Positions 53,431-62,551 of a stretch of DNA of 64,000 nucleotides are shown here, piece by piece. Within the stretch, counting starts at the first letter, position 1; every line of letters begins with the position of its first letter. The stretch is taken from contig CAXXSC010000008.1 of the NCBI GenBank assembly GCA_963668435.2, positions 1,054,001 through 1,118,000 on the forward strand, written 5' to 3'. The position numbers and the translations under genes are program-made. Origin of the DNA: G963668435 sp963668435. GTDB lineage: Bacteria; Latescibacterota; Latescibacteria; Latescibacterales; Latescibacteraceae. The notes below the pieces were generated by a model, which worked only from the letters and a program-made list of their open reading frames with translations, did not search any database and was not told where the DNA came from.

Positions 53431-55365
53431 TTACTCCTGATCGTCATCACCGGCGGCTTCTTCTACCTCTTCGGCCGCGTCCGCTTTTTCAGCTTCCGCA
53501 GTCTTATCAGGCGCGTCACTGGAATCGGGTAGCTTGCCGCCATCGAAAATATCACCGACAGCATCACCGATCGTTACCGGCCTGGGTTTGTATTTATCCC
53601 TGAAAGCGTCGACTTCCACCTGATCTTTATCGCGGAAATATTCACGAACGCTGAGGATGATCTTACGCTGCTCTTTGTCAAACTCAATGACCTTGAGCGG
53701 CAGTTCATCACCAACTTTGAAAACATCAGCAGGTTTCTTGATTCCTTCGCCAAGCTGGAATGAAGGAACGAAACCTTCAATATCGTCCTCGAGGGCGACA
53801 ACAACACCACGGTCGAGAATACGGATGATCGAGCCGTTGATAACCATGTCGACCGACAGACGGTTCTCGAGAGTTCCCCAGGGATCACTGTGAAGCTGCT
53901 TGTGACCGAGGGAGATACGACGGTTGTTCTTGTCGATATCAAGGATAACGACCTCAACCGTATCACCCTTCTTCATGACCTCGGACGGATGCTTGATACG
54001 CTTGGTCCAGCTCATGTCGGAAATATGCACGAGGCCGTCAATGCCTTCTTCGATCTCAACAAAAGCACCGAAGTTGGTAAGGTTCCTGACCTTGCCGACA
54101 ACCTTGCTGTCTTTCGGGTGACGCTCGTCGATGGTCTCCCAGGGATCAGGCGTAAGCTGCTTGATACCGAGAGAAATCTTCTCGCCCTGCTTGTCGACGT
54201 TGAGGATCTTGCACTGGATGGGATCGCCGACCTTGAACATCTTGGACGGATGTTTCGGCGGTTGGGTCCAGCTCATCTCACTGATGTGAACGAGACCTTC
54301 GATACCATGTTCGAGCTCAACAAAGACACCGTAATCGGTGGTGGAGACAACCTTGCCGTCCACAACGGAATCGACCGGGTAACGCTCCTCGACACCTTCC
54401 CACGGGTAAGGCGTAAGCTGTTTCATGCCGAGAGAGATTCGGGTTTTACCCTCTTCGTAATTCAGCACCTTGACATTGACCTTGTCGCCAATGGAAACCA
54501 GCTCGGAAGGATGGCTGATGCGGCCCCAGGACATGTCGGTGATATGCAGAAGACCGTCCACGCCGCCAAGATCGATGAACGCACCGAAATCGGTGATGTT
54601 CTTGACAGTACCTTCGCGGGTCTGACCGATCTCGAGCTCAGCAATAACCGACTCGCGGAGTTTCGCACGCTCTTCCTCGAGCACCGCGCGGCGGGAAACA
54701 ACAATGTTTCTGCGGGTCTTGTTCAGCTTGATAATCTTCATACGGGCGGTCTGGTTGATGTACTGATCGAAATCCCTGACCTGCCTGATATCGATCTGGG
54801 AGCCGGGCAGGAACGCGTCGACACCGAGAAGGTTGACAACGATACCGCCCTTGATACGGCGAACCATCTTGCCTTCGATCTCGCCGTTCTCGTCGTAAAT
54901 ATCTTTGATCTTGTCCCAGACACGCATGAAATCGGCTTTCTGCTTAGAAAGCACCATCTGGCCGTCCTGGTTCTCGAAATCATCCAGGAACACTTCGATG
55001 GCATCGCCAACTTCGATTTCGGGATTGTCACCGAACTCGTTAATGCTGATAATGCCTTCGCTCTTGAAGCCGATGTCAACGATTACATGGTCGTCGGTAA
55101 CTTTAAGAATTTTTCCGGAAACAATATTACCCAGCTCAAAAGTCTTCATCGTCGTGTCGTACATGGCGAGCAGATCGGTGAATTCTTCTTCGCTGTAGTC
55201 ACTCTCATCGAGGAAGCGGACCGCTTTTTTCGTCAGCTGGTCACGCAGGGGTATCTGTTTGACATCCCCGGCCTCTTCGGCGGGGTTCTCTACCGCAACG
55301 TCAGATTCGACAGCCTCTGCAGCAGAGGTTTCTGGGGTTTCATTGGTTTTGGTTTCTTCTGACAC
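53431..55365 (-). CDS. rpsA: 30S ribosomal protein S1
   Basis: A 644-residue protein with six S1 RNA-binding domains at about 75, 165, 250, 335, 420 and 510. Domains 3-5 have the GLLHITDMSW or GLVHISEMSW blocks. An acidic, low-complexity C-terminus (VEEAAGDDDQE) and N-terminus (TKTNETPETSAAEAVES) flank them. It helps the ribosome bind and unfold mRNA. The start is GTG at 55365 behind a strong AGGAGG; no upstream ATG is in frame. It is the last gene of the scp-rlu-cmk-plsC operon, the usual cmk-rpsA neighbourhood, and ends at the terminator at 53366. Confidence 0.97.
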   Translation of the reverse strand: MSEETKTNETPETSAAEAVESDVAVENPAEEAGDVKQIPLRDQLTKKAVRFLDESDYSEEEFTDLLAMYDTTMKTFELGNIVSGKILKVTDDHVIVDIGFKSEGIISINEFGDNPEIEVGDAIEVFLDDFENQDGQMVLSKQKADFMRVWDKIKDIYDENGEIEGKMVRRIKGGIVVNLLGVDAFLPGSQIDIRQVRDFDQYINQTARMKIIKLNKTRRNIVVSRRAVLEEERAKLRESVIAELEIGQTREGTVKNITDFGAFIDLGGVDGLLHITDMSWGRISHPSELVSIGDKVNVKVLNYEEGKTRISLGMKQLTPYPWEGVEERYPVDSVVDGKVVSTTDYGVFVELEHGIEGLVHISEMSWTQPPKHPSKMFKVGDPIQCKILNVDKQGEKISLGIKQLTPDPWETIDERHPKDSKVVGKVRNLTNFGAFVEIEEGIDGLVHISDMSWTKRIKHPSEVMKKGDTVEVVILDIDKNNRRISLGHKQLHSDPWGTLENRLSVDMVINGSIIRILDRGVVVALEDDIEGFVPSFQLGEGIKKPADVFKVGDELPLKVIEFDKEQRKIILSVREYFRDKDQVEVDAFRDKYKPRPVTIGDAVGDIFDGGKLPDSSDAPDKTAEAEKADAAEEVEEAAGDDDQE

Positions 55366-55385
55366 AGAAGGATCCTCCTGATACT

Positions 55386-56039
55386 TTAACTGGCAGCCCC
55401 GCCTCTCGGGGCCATCCCTTTTTTGGAGAGATTTATAATATCGTACATAATTCGCTTCGACACAAGTAAATATTGCTCTTTTCTGTTTTCTGCCGGAACA
55501 TCCGAAGGATTGACAGGAGGCATGAAATGAACCCGTATTTTCGTCCGAAACGGTTTTGCCTTATATGACCCCTCTATCCACGTTGGCAGAATCGGCACAT
55601 CAGCCATGACAGCGGCCATGCCGACACCCTGTTTCGGCTCGAGAAATTCACCGGTTTTCGTCCTCGTGCCCTCAGGGAAAATGATGCTCACCATCCCGCC
55701 TTTCAGGCGGCGGACAAACTCGCGGAGAGCACCGGCGCTGTAACCGCCGCGATCGACAGGAATCGAATTCGCATAACTGATGAACCATGAGACAAACGGG
55801 ACGGAAAACAGCTCTTTCTTGGCAAAATAAGTCATTTCGCGCGGGATAATGCAGCCAATCAGCGGCGGATCGAGAAAAGACGCGTGATTGGGAGCTATAA
55901 CAACACCGCCTTCTGCGGGCAGATTTTCAAGCCCGTCAATCTCCACCCTGAAAACGATGCGGTAAAACACAAACACGAGTGTCTGGACAAAACGGTAAAA
56001 CCATCGTATCGACGCCACTTTCGCAGGTTGTCCGAACAT
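55386..56039 (-). CDS. plsC: 1-acyl-sn-glycerol-3-phosphate acyltransferase
   Basis: A 217-residue acyltransferase that makes phosphatidic acid. The catalytic H-x4-D motif is in NHASFLDP (residues near 50), and IIFPEGTRTKTGE gives the glycerol-phosphate site. A hydrophobic N-terminus (FVQTLVFVFYRIVF) anchors it in the membrane. The ATG overlaps the cmk stop by one base (TGATG), so the two are translationally coupled. The rpsA start follows after 20 bases. The substrate could also be another lysophospholipid. Confidence 0.92.
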   Translation of the reverse strand: MFGQPAKVASIRWFYRFVQTLVFVFYRIVFRVEIDGLENLPAEGGVVIAPNHASFLDPPLIGCIIPREMTYFAKKELFSVPFVSWFISYANSIPVDRGGYSAGALREFVRRLKGGMVSIIFPEGTRTKTGEFLEPKQGVGMAAVMADVPILPTWIEGSYKAKPFRTKIRVHFMPPVNPSDVPAENRKEQYLLVSKRIMYDIINLSKKGMAPRGGAAS

Positions 56040-56713
56040 CAGCCCTCCCCTCTCACAATGGCCACAATAGCCGCAACCTGTTCATCGAGGCTCATGCCGG
56101 ATGTATCGAGCACGATGGCTTCATCGGCCTTCTTCAGCGGTGCGATTTCGCGCTCGGAATTGAGACGGTCACGCTCCTTGATCTCCTCGACCAGTTTATC
56201 GAGCTCGACCGCTACACCTTTCGCATTCAGCTCGCGGTAACGACGCTCCGCCCTGACCTCAACCGAGGCATCAACATAAATTTTGAACTCGGCATCGGGA
56301 AAAACCACGGTTCCTATATCGCGCCCCTCCATGACAATACCACCCTCAGCGCCAAGCGAACGCTGCATCGCGGTCATCCTGCCACGGACCGATTTCATGG
56401 CGCTGACATGCGACACTGCCGCGGTGACATCGCGGTCACGGATGCGCTCAGATACATCGGCACCATCGAGCAGGGTTTTCTGCCCGCTTTCGTCACGCGC
56501 CAATACGACATCGATATTGTCCAAAATTCCGTCAACGGATACCTCGTCAGAGGGATCGATACCGCGATCGAGCACGGCGACAGTCACAGCCCGGTACATG
56601 GCGCCAGTATCCACATACGTGAACCCCAACTCTTCGGCGACCATTTTCGAGCTCGTCGTCTTGCCGGAACCAACTGGCCCGTCAATGGCAACAATGGGTT
56701 TTCTATCGCTCAT
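56039..56713 (-). CDS. cmk: Cytidylate kinase
   Basis: A 224-residue enzyme that phosphorylates CMP and dCMP. It starts PIVAIDGPVGSGKTTSSKMV, the P-loop of the family, and then has LGFTYVDTGAMYRAVTVAVL, VMEGRDIGTVVFPDAEFKIY and a C-terminal DTSGMSLDEQV. The ATG at 56713 follows AAGGGGA. The frame extends to 56749 with a poor leader. It lies 42 bases after rluB and overlaps plsC. Cmk next to rpsA is a classic bacterial arrangement. Confidence 0.97.
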   Translation of the reverse strand: MSDRKPIVAIDGPVGSGKTTSSKMVAEELGFTYVDTGAMYRAVTVAVLDRGIDPSDEVSVDGILDNIDVVLARDESGQKTLLDGADVSERIRDRDVTAAVSHVSAMKSVRGRMTAMQRSLGAEGGIVMEGRDIGTVVFPDAEFKIYVDASVEVRAERRYRELNAKGVAVELDKLVEEIKERDRLNSEREIAPLKKADEAIVLDTSGMSLDEQVAAIVAIVRGEG

Positions 56714-56755
56714 TGTTTTCCCCTTTATATGGTGAGCGCTTTTGCTCAAAAAAAT

Positions 56756-57472
56756 TCATTCAAGCCCGACCTGACGTTTCAACGAGTTAATCTCCGCCGT
56801 GGTCAGCGGGCGGTAACGCTGTTTCAGCCCAGCCAGATCTATCCCGCCGAAAACCCGCCGATCCAGCGTGATCACACGATGCCCGAGCGCTGCCAGCATT
56901 CGCCTGACCTGACGCTTTCGCCCCTCATGAATTGTAAGTTCGACAGTCGAGCGTTTCCGGTCGGCATCGAGAATACGCATCTCAGCAGGAGAAGCGGGCC
57001 CGTCATCGAGCATCATCCCTTTTTTGACCGCCGTAACAGCACCCCTGCCGACAAGCCCCTTGACTGTGGCACGGTACACTTTCTCGACCTCCCAGGACGG
57101 GTGTGTAAGACGGTGCGCCAAATCGCCGTCATCGGTAAACAGAAGCAGTCCGGAGGTGTCATAATCGAGACGGCCGACAGCGAAAACACCATCGGCCTCC
57201 CTGCCCAGGAGATCATATACCGTCTTGCGGCCGTGGGTGTCGCCGCGGGAAACAATTGTCCCCACCGGCTTGTTCATGATAAAATAGCGTTTTTCGGTGC
57301 TGACCCTAAGCACCTTGCCATCAAACTCGACATGGTCGGTATCCGGAGAAACATCACGAGCCGGATCGGTAACTGTCTCACCACCGACAGTAACCCGCCC
57401 GGCCCGTATAAAATCCTCGGCGTGCCGACGTGAGGCCGCTCCCGCCGCCGAAAGGAATCGATTCAAACGCAT
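56756..57472 (-). CDS. rluB: Ribosomal large-subunit pseudouridine synthase, RluB family
   Basis: A 238-residue enzyme that turns a specific uridine in 23S rRNA into pseudouridine. Residues 1-60 are an S4 RNA-binding domain (MRLNRFLSAAGAASRRHAED). The catalytic part has GRLDYDTSGLLLFTDDGDL with the active-site Asp in GRLDYD. A C-terminal VRRMLAALGHRVITLDR block is typical of the RsuA/RluB/RluE group. RluB, RluE and RsuA cannot be fully separated by eye, but RluB fits best beside ScpA/ScpB. It starts 2 bases after the scpB stop. Confidence 0.9.
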   Translation of the reverse strand: MRLNRFLSAAGAASRRHAEDFIRAGRVTVGGETVTDPARDVSPDTDHVEFDGKVLRVSTEKRYFIMNKPVGTIVSRGDTHGRKTVYDLLGREADGVFAVGRLDYDTSGLLLFTDDGDLAHRLTHPSWEVEKVYRATVKGLVGRGAVTAVKKGMMLDDGPASPAEMRILDADRKRSTVELTIHEGRKRQVRRMLAALGHRVITLDRRVFGGIDLAGLKQRYRPLTTAEINSLKRQVGLE

Positions 57473-57474
57473 GA

Positions 57475-58191
57475 TCAGTCTCCGGTGCCGGTTCCGATGT
57501 TATCAGGTTCCGTATCGGCCTCGCCGCTGACCTCATCGTCCTCTTCTACAAGAACACCCGGGGCATCGGCTTCCGAAGCACCTTTCTTATCATCAACAGC
57601 GACAACAACCTCAATACCGCCAATACCGGTATCGAACGCGAGCTGATCAGGCGATTTCTCGATGACCTCACTGCCATCGAACATCGAGGCAAGCTCATCG
57701 GCGCCGGGAAGGTCCTTGATGTCGTTAAGGCCGAAATAGCGGAGAAATTCCCGTGTTGTACCGAAAAGAAGCGGCTTGCCCACAGTTTCCGCACGGCCGA
57801 CTGTCTCCACAAGCTCACGGTTTATCAATGTCCTGAGCGAGCCATCGGAATCTACACCGCGAAGCGCCTCTATCTCGACACGGGAGATCGGCTGTTTGTA
57901 GGCGACAATAGCCAGCGTTTCAAGCGCGGCGCGCGACAGTTTCGGACGTGACCGCCGTTTGTACAGCCGCTCGACGAAACTGCCGTAGCGGGCAAGTGTC
58001 TCGAACTGATAGCCGCCGGCTACCTCGACAATACGAAAGGTCCTGCCATTGCGCTCGTACTCGTTGTTGAGAATATCGATAATGGCAAGCAGTTCGCCGT
58101 CATCGAGTCCCTCCGCGACATCCCTGAGCACAGACGGCTCTACCGGCACATCGGCGGCGAAAAGAACAGCTTCTATAATCTTCTCTTTCAT
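57475..58191 (-). CDS. scpB: Segregation and condensation protein B
   Basis: A 238-residue partner of the SMC-ScpA chromosome-organising complex. It has ILFAADVPVEPSVLRDVAEG-type N-terminal winged helix, then SRAALETLAIVAYKQPISRVEIEALRG, and a GVDSDGSLRTL loop and RAETVGKPLLFGTT. The C-terminal 50 residues are acidic and low-complexity (VEEDDEVSGEADTEPD), longer than in most ScpB. It is 66 bases after scpA and 2 bases before rluB. Confidence 0.95.
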   Translation of the reverse strand: MKEKIIEAVLFAADVPVEPSVLRDVAEGLDDGELLAIIDILNNEYERNGRTFRIVEVAGGYQFETLARYGSFVERLYKRRSRPKLSRAALETLAIVAYKQPISRVEIEALRGVDSDGSLRTLINRELVETVGRAETVGKPLLFGTTREFLRYFGLNDIKDLPGADELASMFDGSEVIEKSPDQLAFDTGIGGIEVVVAVDDKKGASEADAPGVLVEEDDEVSGEADTEPDNIGTGTGD

Positions 58192-58257
58192 GGCATTCTC
58201 ACAGGCGTTGCAGTGAAAACTGTTACAATGAATGTATATGGAAACTGACTTTATTTT

Positions 58258-59229
58258 TTAAAGGCTGCTTTCATCCTCACCGCTTTCATCTTCTGGCGCG
58301 GTTTCAGCATCTGACAATTCTTCCTCTTCCGTTAACCTCTCGTTATCGCCGCTTTCTGAAACCGCATCATCCCCGATATCCTCAGGATCGGTATCATCAA
58401 GGTCCTCGTCACGTTCCAAAGGTTCTTTGGGATCGCGTTTTTCGATAAGAATCCTGCCGAACTGGTGTGACTGTCCGACCTTGATCTCCCGCTTTTTGAT
58501 AAGTTCCAACATGGCGACAAAGGTAACAACAACTATAATACGCGGCTGACCGCGGACAAAATCAATAAATTCGAGACTGACACCATTTCCGAGCCGCTCC
58601 AGTATCTCTTTCTGTTTCATTTCGGAGGTCACGTTCAGAAGCTCGACCTCATGTGTCGGGACCGAGGGCGTACTCTTGAGCACATCCTTCATGGCGGAAA
58701 GGAGGTCGAAAAGCATGGAATCGGGCGCGGTTTCCTGCTTTTTACTCTCGCTGATAAGACGGGTCTTTTCTCCGCCACGGGGGAAAACACCACGGCGCTC
58801 GTCCTCTTTCTCCGAAAGCACCTCCGCGACACCGCCAAGACGTTCGTACTCCATGAGATAGCGGATCAGTGATTCGCGCGGATCATCGGCGCCCTGAAGT
58901 GCCTCCTCAGCTTCCTGTGATTCAAACAGGCTCCTCGATTTTATCTTCATAAGCGTGGAGGCGACAACGATGAAATCACCGGCACGCTCGATATCGATCA
59001 GCTTGATGATCTCCACATAGTCAAGGTACTCGCGGACAACCTCTGACAACGAAATTTCGTGGATATCCAGCTCTTTCTTCCTGATCAGATAGAGCAGAAG
59101 GTCGATCGGACCCTCAAAAACGGCAAGGGTTATGCGGTAATCTTCGTCATCGGGAAGAAAAGGAGCCGGGCTGTTATCAAACCAGCCGGCTGATTCGGGG
59201 AACGGAGCAGTGTCGGCGCTGTCAGGCAT
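58258..59229 (-). CDS. scpA: Segregation and condensation protein A
   Basis: A 323-residue kleisin. The N-terminal block has FEGPIDLLLYLIRKKELDIHE and ISLSEVVREYLDYV, which bind the SMC neck. The middle is ADDPRESLIRYLMEYERLGGVAEVL. The C-terminal winged helix contains FIDFVRGQPRIIVVVTFVAMLEL. A long, acidic C-terminal tail (from about 265) is unusual in length. The HNH gene ends 10 bases upstream, and scpB follows. Confidence 0.95.
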   Translation of the reverse strand: MPDSADTAPFPESAGWFDNSPAPFLPDDEDYRITLAVFEGPIDLLLYLIRKKELDIHEISLSEVVREYLDYVEIIKLIDIERAGDFIVVASTLMKIKSRSLFESQEAEEALQGADDPRESLIRYLMEYERLGGVAEVLSEKEDERRGVFPRGGEKTRLISESKKQETAPDSMLFDLLSAMKDVLKSTPSVPTHEVELLNVTSEMKQKEILERLGNGVSLEFIDFVRGQPRIIVVVTFVAMLELIKKREIKVGQSHQFGRILIEKRDPKEPLERDEDLDDTDPEDIGDDAVSESGDNERLTEEEELSDAETAPEDESGEDESSL

Positions 59230-59239
59230 TGGTGTAAGA

Positions 59240-59746
59240 TCACCCTATTTTCAAGTATGCGCTCCAGGTGCTCCTGATCTTGCTCCTGTTATGAAAAATA
59301 AAGGAACGCATCGACGGTTTTCTGGGCCGGGACAGAAGCTTCATATTCGCTTCGGCAATAGTCCTGTCACCTTTTTTATTATTGCAGCGGCTGCAGGCAC
59401 AGACAAGATTCTCCCAAGTATCACGGCCACCGAGAGAACGCGGTACAATATGGTCCACCGTCATGAGCCCCTCATGAGTCCCACAGTACTGGCAGACATG
59501 CCTGTCGCGCTTCAGAATATTCTGTTTCGAAAGCTGGATGCTGTCACGGGTGGTTATGCGCACGAATATCAAAAGCCGTATAATCGACGGCACATCGACA
59601 GCCATGCTGACAGAACGAACACTGACACCGGCACTTTCCACCATCTCTGCCTTGCCGGTCCATACCATGACAATGGCACGCCTCGCACTGCATGTCGTCA
59701 GCGGTTCGTAGTTCTGATTCAATAAAAGCACTGCGTGATCAAGCAT
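59240..59746 (-). CDS. HNH endonuclease family protein
   Basis: A 168-residue HNH nuclease-fold protein. N-terminal VLLLNQNYEPLTTCSARRAIVMV is the typical lead domain. The HNH part reads RDRHVCQYCGTHEGLMTVDHIVPRSLGGRDTWENLVCACSRCNNKKGDR, with two Cys-x2-Cys pairs for zinc and the catalytic DH in VDHIVP. Proteins of this kind are common beside chromosome or replication genes, but their function is unknown. It starts at ATG 59746 behind GGAG; the longer frame from 59872 begins inside a hairpin. It is the first gene of the operon to rpsA. Confidence 0.88.
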   Translation of the reverse strand: MLDHAVLLLNQNYEPLTTCSARRAIVMVWTGKAEMVESAGVSVRSVSMAVDVPSIIRLLIFVRITTRDSIQLSKQNILKRDRHVCQYCGTHEGLMTVDHIVPRSLGGRDTWENLVCACSRCNNKKGDRTIAEANMKLLSRPRKPSMRSFIFHNRSKIRSTWSAYLKIG

Positions 59747-59843
59747 CGTTCGCTCCGTTATCCGCGATTCGGTGAGCCGCGTGTCGGAAAACTTCGTCTT
59801 GCACTGCCGCCGTGTTTCAAAAATACTTCGTTCATCCAAAGAC

Positions 59844-59868
59844 GGGCCTGCCGTAATCCTGCAGGCCC
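59844..59868 (-). promoter_or_regulatory. Hairpin at the 5' end of the HNH-rpsA transcript
   Basis: GGGCCTGC pairs perfectly with GCAGGCCC across a 9-base loop. It sits at the predicted transcription start of the HNH operon, so the mRNA would begin with a stable stem. It may also help end the ftsY transcript, although no T-run follows. Confidence 0.55.
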
Positions 59869-59875
59869 TCATATA

Positions 59876-59904
59876 AGAGTAGCAAATATTCTCGGGCCAG
59901 TCAA
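59876..59904 (-). promoter_or_regulatory. Sigma70-type promoter for the HNH-to-rpsA operon
   Basis: On the complement strand TTGACT (59899-59904) and TACTCT (59876-59881) are exactly 17 bases apart. The start would be near 59868, about 120 bases before the HNH ATG. Confidence 0.6.
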
Positions 59905-59953
59905 GCCCAAAGTCCCGTTAAGGCACGTTGTTCACAGCACTTTTACAGCTTGA

Positions 59954-60892
59954 TTATTGCCCCTCTCCATTCCTGGCAAGAAGTGCCCTGGCATAGTCGG
60001 CGGGATCGAAATCTCTTAGATCATCGATGCCCTCGCCAACACCGATAAGTTTGACCGGGATACCCAGCTTATCGACAATCGAAACCACGATGCCGCCTTT
60101 CGCGGTGCCGTCGAGCTTGGTGAGCGCGATACCTGACACACCGAGATCATGGTTAAATGTCTCTGCCTGAACAAGCGCGTTCTGTCCTGTAGTGGCATCG
60201 AGCACGATAAGCGTTTCATGGGGTGCGGTCTCGTCTGCCTTACTGATGACTTTGTGGATTTTTTTCAGCTCGTCCATAAGGTTTTTCGAGGTGTGCAGAC
60301 GGCCGGCGGTATCGATCAGGACAATGTCGGTGCCGCGGGCACGGGCCCTTGAAAGCGCATCAAACGCCACCGAGGCCGCATCGGCGCCAATCGAGGCCTT
60401 GATGAACTCCGCGCCGGAGCGTTCCGCCCATTCGCCGAGCTGCTCGACTGCAGCCGCACGGAACGTATCGCAAGCCGCCAGCAGGACTGAATAGCCTTGA
60501 TTTTTGAACTGGAGCGCCAGCTTGCCCACCGTTGTCGTTTTGCCTGCGCCATTGACACCAACGACGCAAATCACGTACGGTCGCTGAGTGCCGATCCGCA
60601 GCCCCTTTTCATCGTCTTCACAGTCCATCATTTCAACAATTGTATCCCGTATTACATCATAGGGATCAACACCACCTCGCTTGATCTCGCCTGCCTTGTC
60701 ACGGAGTTTGTTGACAACGGTCTCCGCCGCATGAACACCAAGGTCAGCTTCGTAGAGGATCTCCTCGACCTCATCGAGAACATCTTCGGTAATTTCCGCG
60801 CCGAAAGGCAGGATGCTTTCGAGCGAATTCATCAGATTATTGCGGGTTTTAACCAGCGATTCTTTTATCTTGCTGAAAAAACTCAATGCCAT
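59954..60892 (-). CDS. ftsY: Signal recognition particle receptor FtsY
   Basis: A 312-residue GTPase that docks ribosomes carrying membrane proteins. The short N-terminal N domain starts MALSFFSKIKESLVKTRNN; the acidic A domain of E. coli is missing, as in many bacteria. The G domain has GVNGAGKTTTVGKLA (G1), DTFRAAAVEQL, DTAGRLHTSKNLMDELKK (G3) and TKLDGTAKGG (G4). The C-terminal helix is GEGIDDLRDFDPADY. It lies between the HNH operon and the response-regulator gene on the same strand. Confidence 0.97.
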   Translation of the reverse strand: MALSFFSKIKESLVKTRNNLMNSLESILPFGAEITEDVLDEVEEILYEADLGVHAAETVVNKLRDKAGEIKRGGVDPYDVIRDTIVEMMDCEDDEKGLRIGTQRPYVICVVGVNGAGKTTTVGKLALQFKNQGYSVLLAACDTFRAAAVEQLGEWAERSGAEFIKASIGADAASVAFDALSRARARGTDIVLIDTAGRLHTSKNLMDELKKIHKVISKADETAPHETLIVLDATTGQNALVQAETFNHDLGVSGIALTKLDGTAKGGIVVSIVDKLGIPVKLIGVGEGIDDLRDFDPADYARALLARNGEGQ

Positions 60893-60966
60893 TTTCGGAC
60901 ATATCTCCTTAATCAGTGTGGTAAAATGTAATCAGGTTCATATAAGGGAAGCTGCCAAAGCAGAGA

Positions 60967-62412
60967 CTATTCCGGTTTTGCAACAGCAAGCCGGTTTTTG
61001 CCCTGTCGTTTGGCCTCGTATAGAGCGCGGTCGGCAGATTCGAGGAAATCGTGGGAGGATGTAATGCTCTCATCCGGCACAGTGGCAACACCCATTGTCA
61101 CCGAGCTTCTGACATCTTCGCCATTGATAGAGAACGAATAGTCGTTGATCTTCTTCCTGATACGCTCTCCCATATTGTAAGCGTTCTGGGCATTTGTCTG
61201 GGGAAGCAGGATCACGAATTCGTCGCCGCCGTAGCGTGCGAGGACATCGGTTTCGCGGGAGGCCTCACGCAGCATCGCGCCAATAATGCGCAACACCTCG
61301 TCACCGACAGGATGGCCGTAGGTGTCGTTGAACTTCTTGAGATCATCAAGATCGGCGACTATGAGCGAAAGATGAGAACCGTAACGGCGGAAACGCTCGT
61401 ATTCCTGATCGAGACGGTCATGGAAAGCGCGGTGATTGAGAAGTCCCGTGAGACCGTCCGTCAAAGCAAGCATCTTGGTATCACGGTGGATTGCCGCGTT
61501 GCCGAGAACACATGCGGCCCTGCTCGCGACAAGATGAAGAACATCGCCGACATCGCCCGGCAGACTACCCTTTTCTCCAAACAGCCCCAAAATACCGGCT
61601 ATCGAATCCTCAACGAGAATCGGAACAAATACGCTGTCAAGGTCATCGACCTCACTGCTGTCGTCAGTGGAGTCTTTCAGCGCCACATTCCGCGAAACGC
61701 GAACATGGAAATTTTCCTCGACAGTAGCACTTGACTGCTTCTCGAACGTGGCAACGACAACATCTTTCAGCTTTTCGAGATCACCCTTCGAGACAGCGTC
61801 ATCGGAATAGACAACCAGCTCCTTATTGACTTTGTCATAGAAGAAAAAGGTGTAGAACTTCGCGGAGAATATTTCAGCCGTTCCATGCAGGATGGTATCG
61901 GCAATAAGGTCAAAATCAATAGTAAGGTTGAGGAAACCTGACAGCTTGTCGAGATTGATGATATTGTTCAAATGACGAATGAGGCAGTCATCACTCGATG
62001 TGAGCTTGTCACGAAGCGCCCTTGTCTGGATATTGAAACGACGTTTCGCAAGCGCCTCTTCCGCCTGTATCCGTATTTCTGAAAACGAGATCGGTTTCTG
62101 GATATAGGAAATAGCACCGTAAGCGATAGTCATCAGCACGGTTTCCTCGCTTCCGAAACCGGTGACCACGATAACCTCCGAGAGCGGATGTACGACTTTC
62201 GATTTCTTCAGAATCTCGATGCCAGACAAAGTCTCGAGTTTCAGATCGACAAAAAGGACATCGTACTCGTAATTCTCGAGACCGGCAAGCGCTTTTTCAC
62301 CATCAGTCTCGAAAAAAGAATCGTATCCGATGAAATCAAAAAAGTCCTTGAACAGATGACAGATTTCGATTTCGTTGTCGACGATAAATATTTTAGGTTT
62401 CGTTTCAGACAT
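60967..62412 (-). CDS. Response regulator-GAF-GGDEF diguanylate cyclase
   Basis: A 481-residue signalling protein. Residues 1-120 are a receiver domain with D12 and phosphoacceptor D56 (LFVDLKLE) and the QKP lysine. A GAF-type domain at about 150-300 follows. The C-terminal GGDEF domain at about 310-480 has the intact GGDEF at 395-399 and an inhibitory RxxD site (RETD) five residues before it. So it should make cyclic di-GMP under phosphorylation control, with product inhibition. The partner histidine kinase is not in the window. The start is ATG 62412 or GTG 62421; neither has a strong ribosome site. Confidence 0.92.
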   Translation of the reverse strand: MSETKPKIFIVDNEIEICHLFKDFFDFIGYDSFFETDGEKALAGLENYEYDVLFVDLKLETLSGIEILKKSKVVHPLSEVIVVTGFGSEETVLMTIAYGAISYIQKPISFSEIRIQAEEALAKRRFNIQTRALRDKLTSSDDCLIRHLNNIINLDKLSGFLNLTIDFDLIADTILHGTAEIFSAKFYTFFFYDKVNKELVVYSDDAVSKGDLEKLKDVVVATFEKQSSATVEENFHVRVSRNVALKDSTDDSSEVDDLDSVFVPILVEDSIAGILGLFGEKGSLPGDVGDVLHLVASRAACVLGNAAIHRDTKMLALTDGLTGLLNHRAFHDRLDQEYERFRRYGSHLSLIVADLDDLKKFNDTYGHPVGDEVLRIIGAMLREASRETDVLARYGGDEFVILLPQTNAQNAYNMGERIRKKINDYSFSINGEDVRSSVTMGVATVPDESITSSHDFLESADRALYEAKRQGKNRLAVAKPE

Positions 62413-62551
62413 AACACCCACAGCAAAAAGCCGCCTACAGTGAATTCATTCAAGTGACAATTCAAGGCAAAGATACGATAATAACTCAGCTTACGCAAGT
62501 AAAGTATTGCGCATTCCATAAGTACACTATTTCACTATAACAAATCACACA

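Noticed and set aside
53890..55362. 490-codon open frame opposite rpsA
   Set aside because: Antisense to a certain ribosomal protein gene; its pattern mirrors the S1 repeats.
55979..57433. 484-codon open frame opposite plsC, cmk and rluB
   Set aside because: It crosses three certain genes on the other strand and has no domain.
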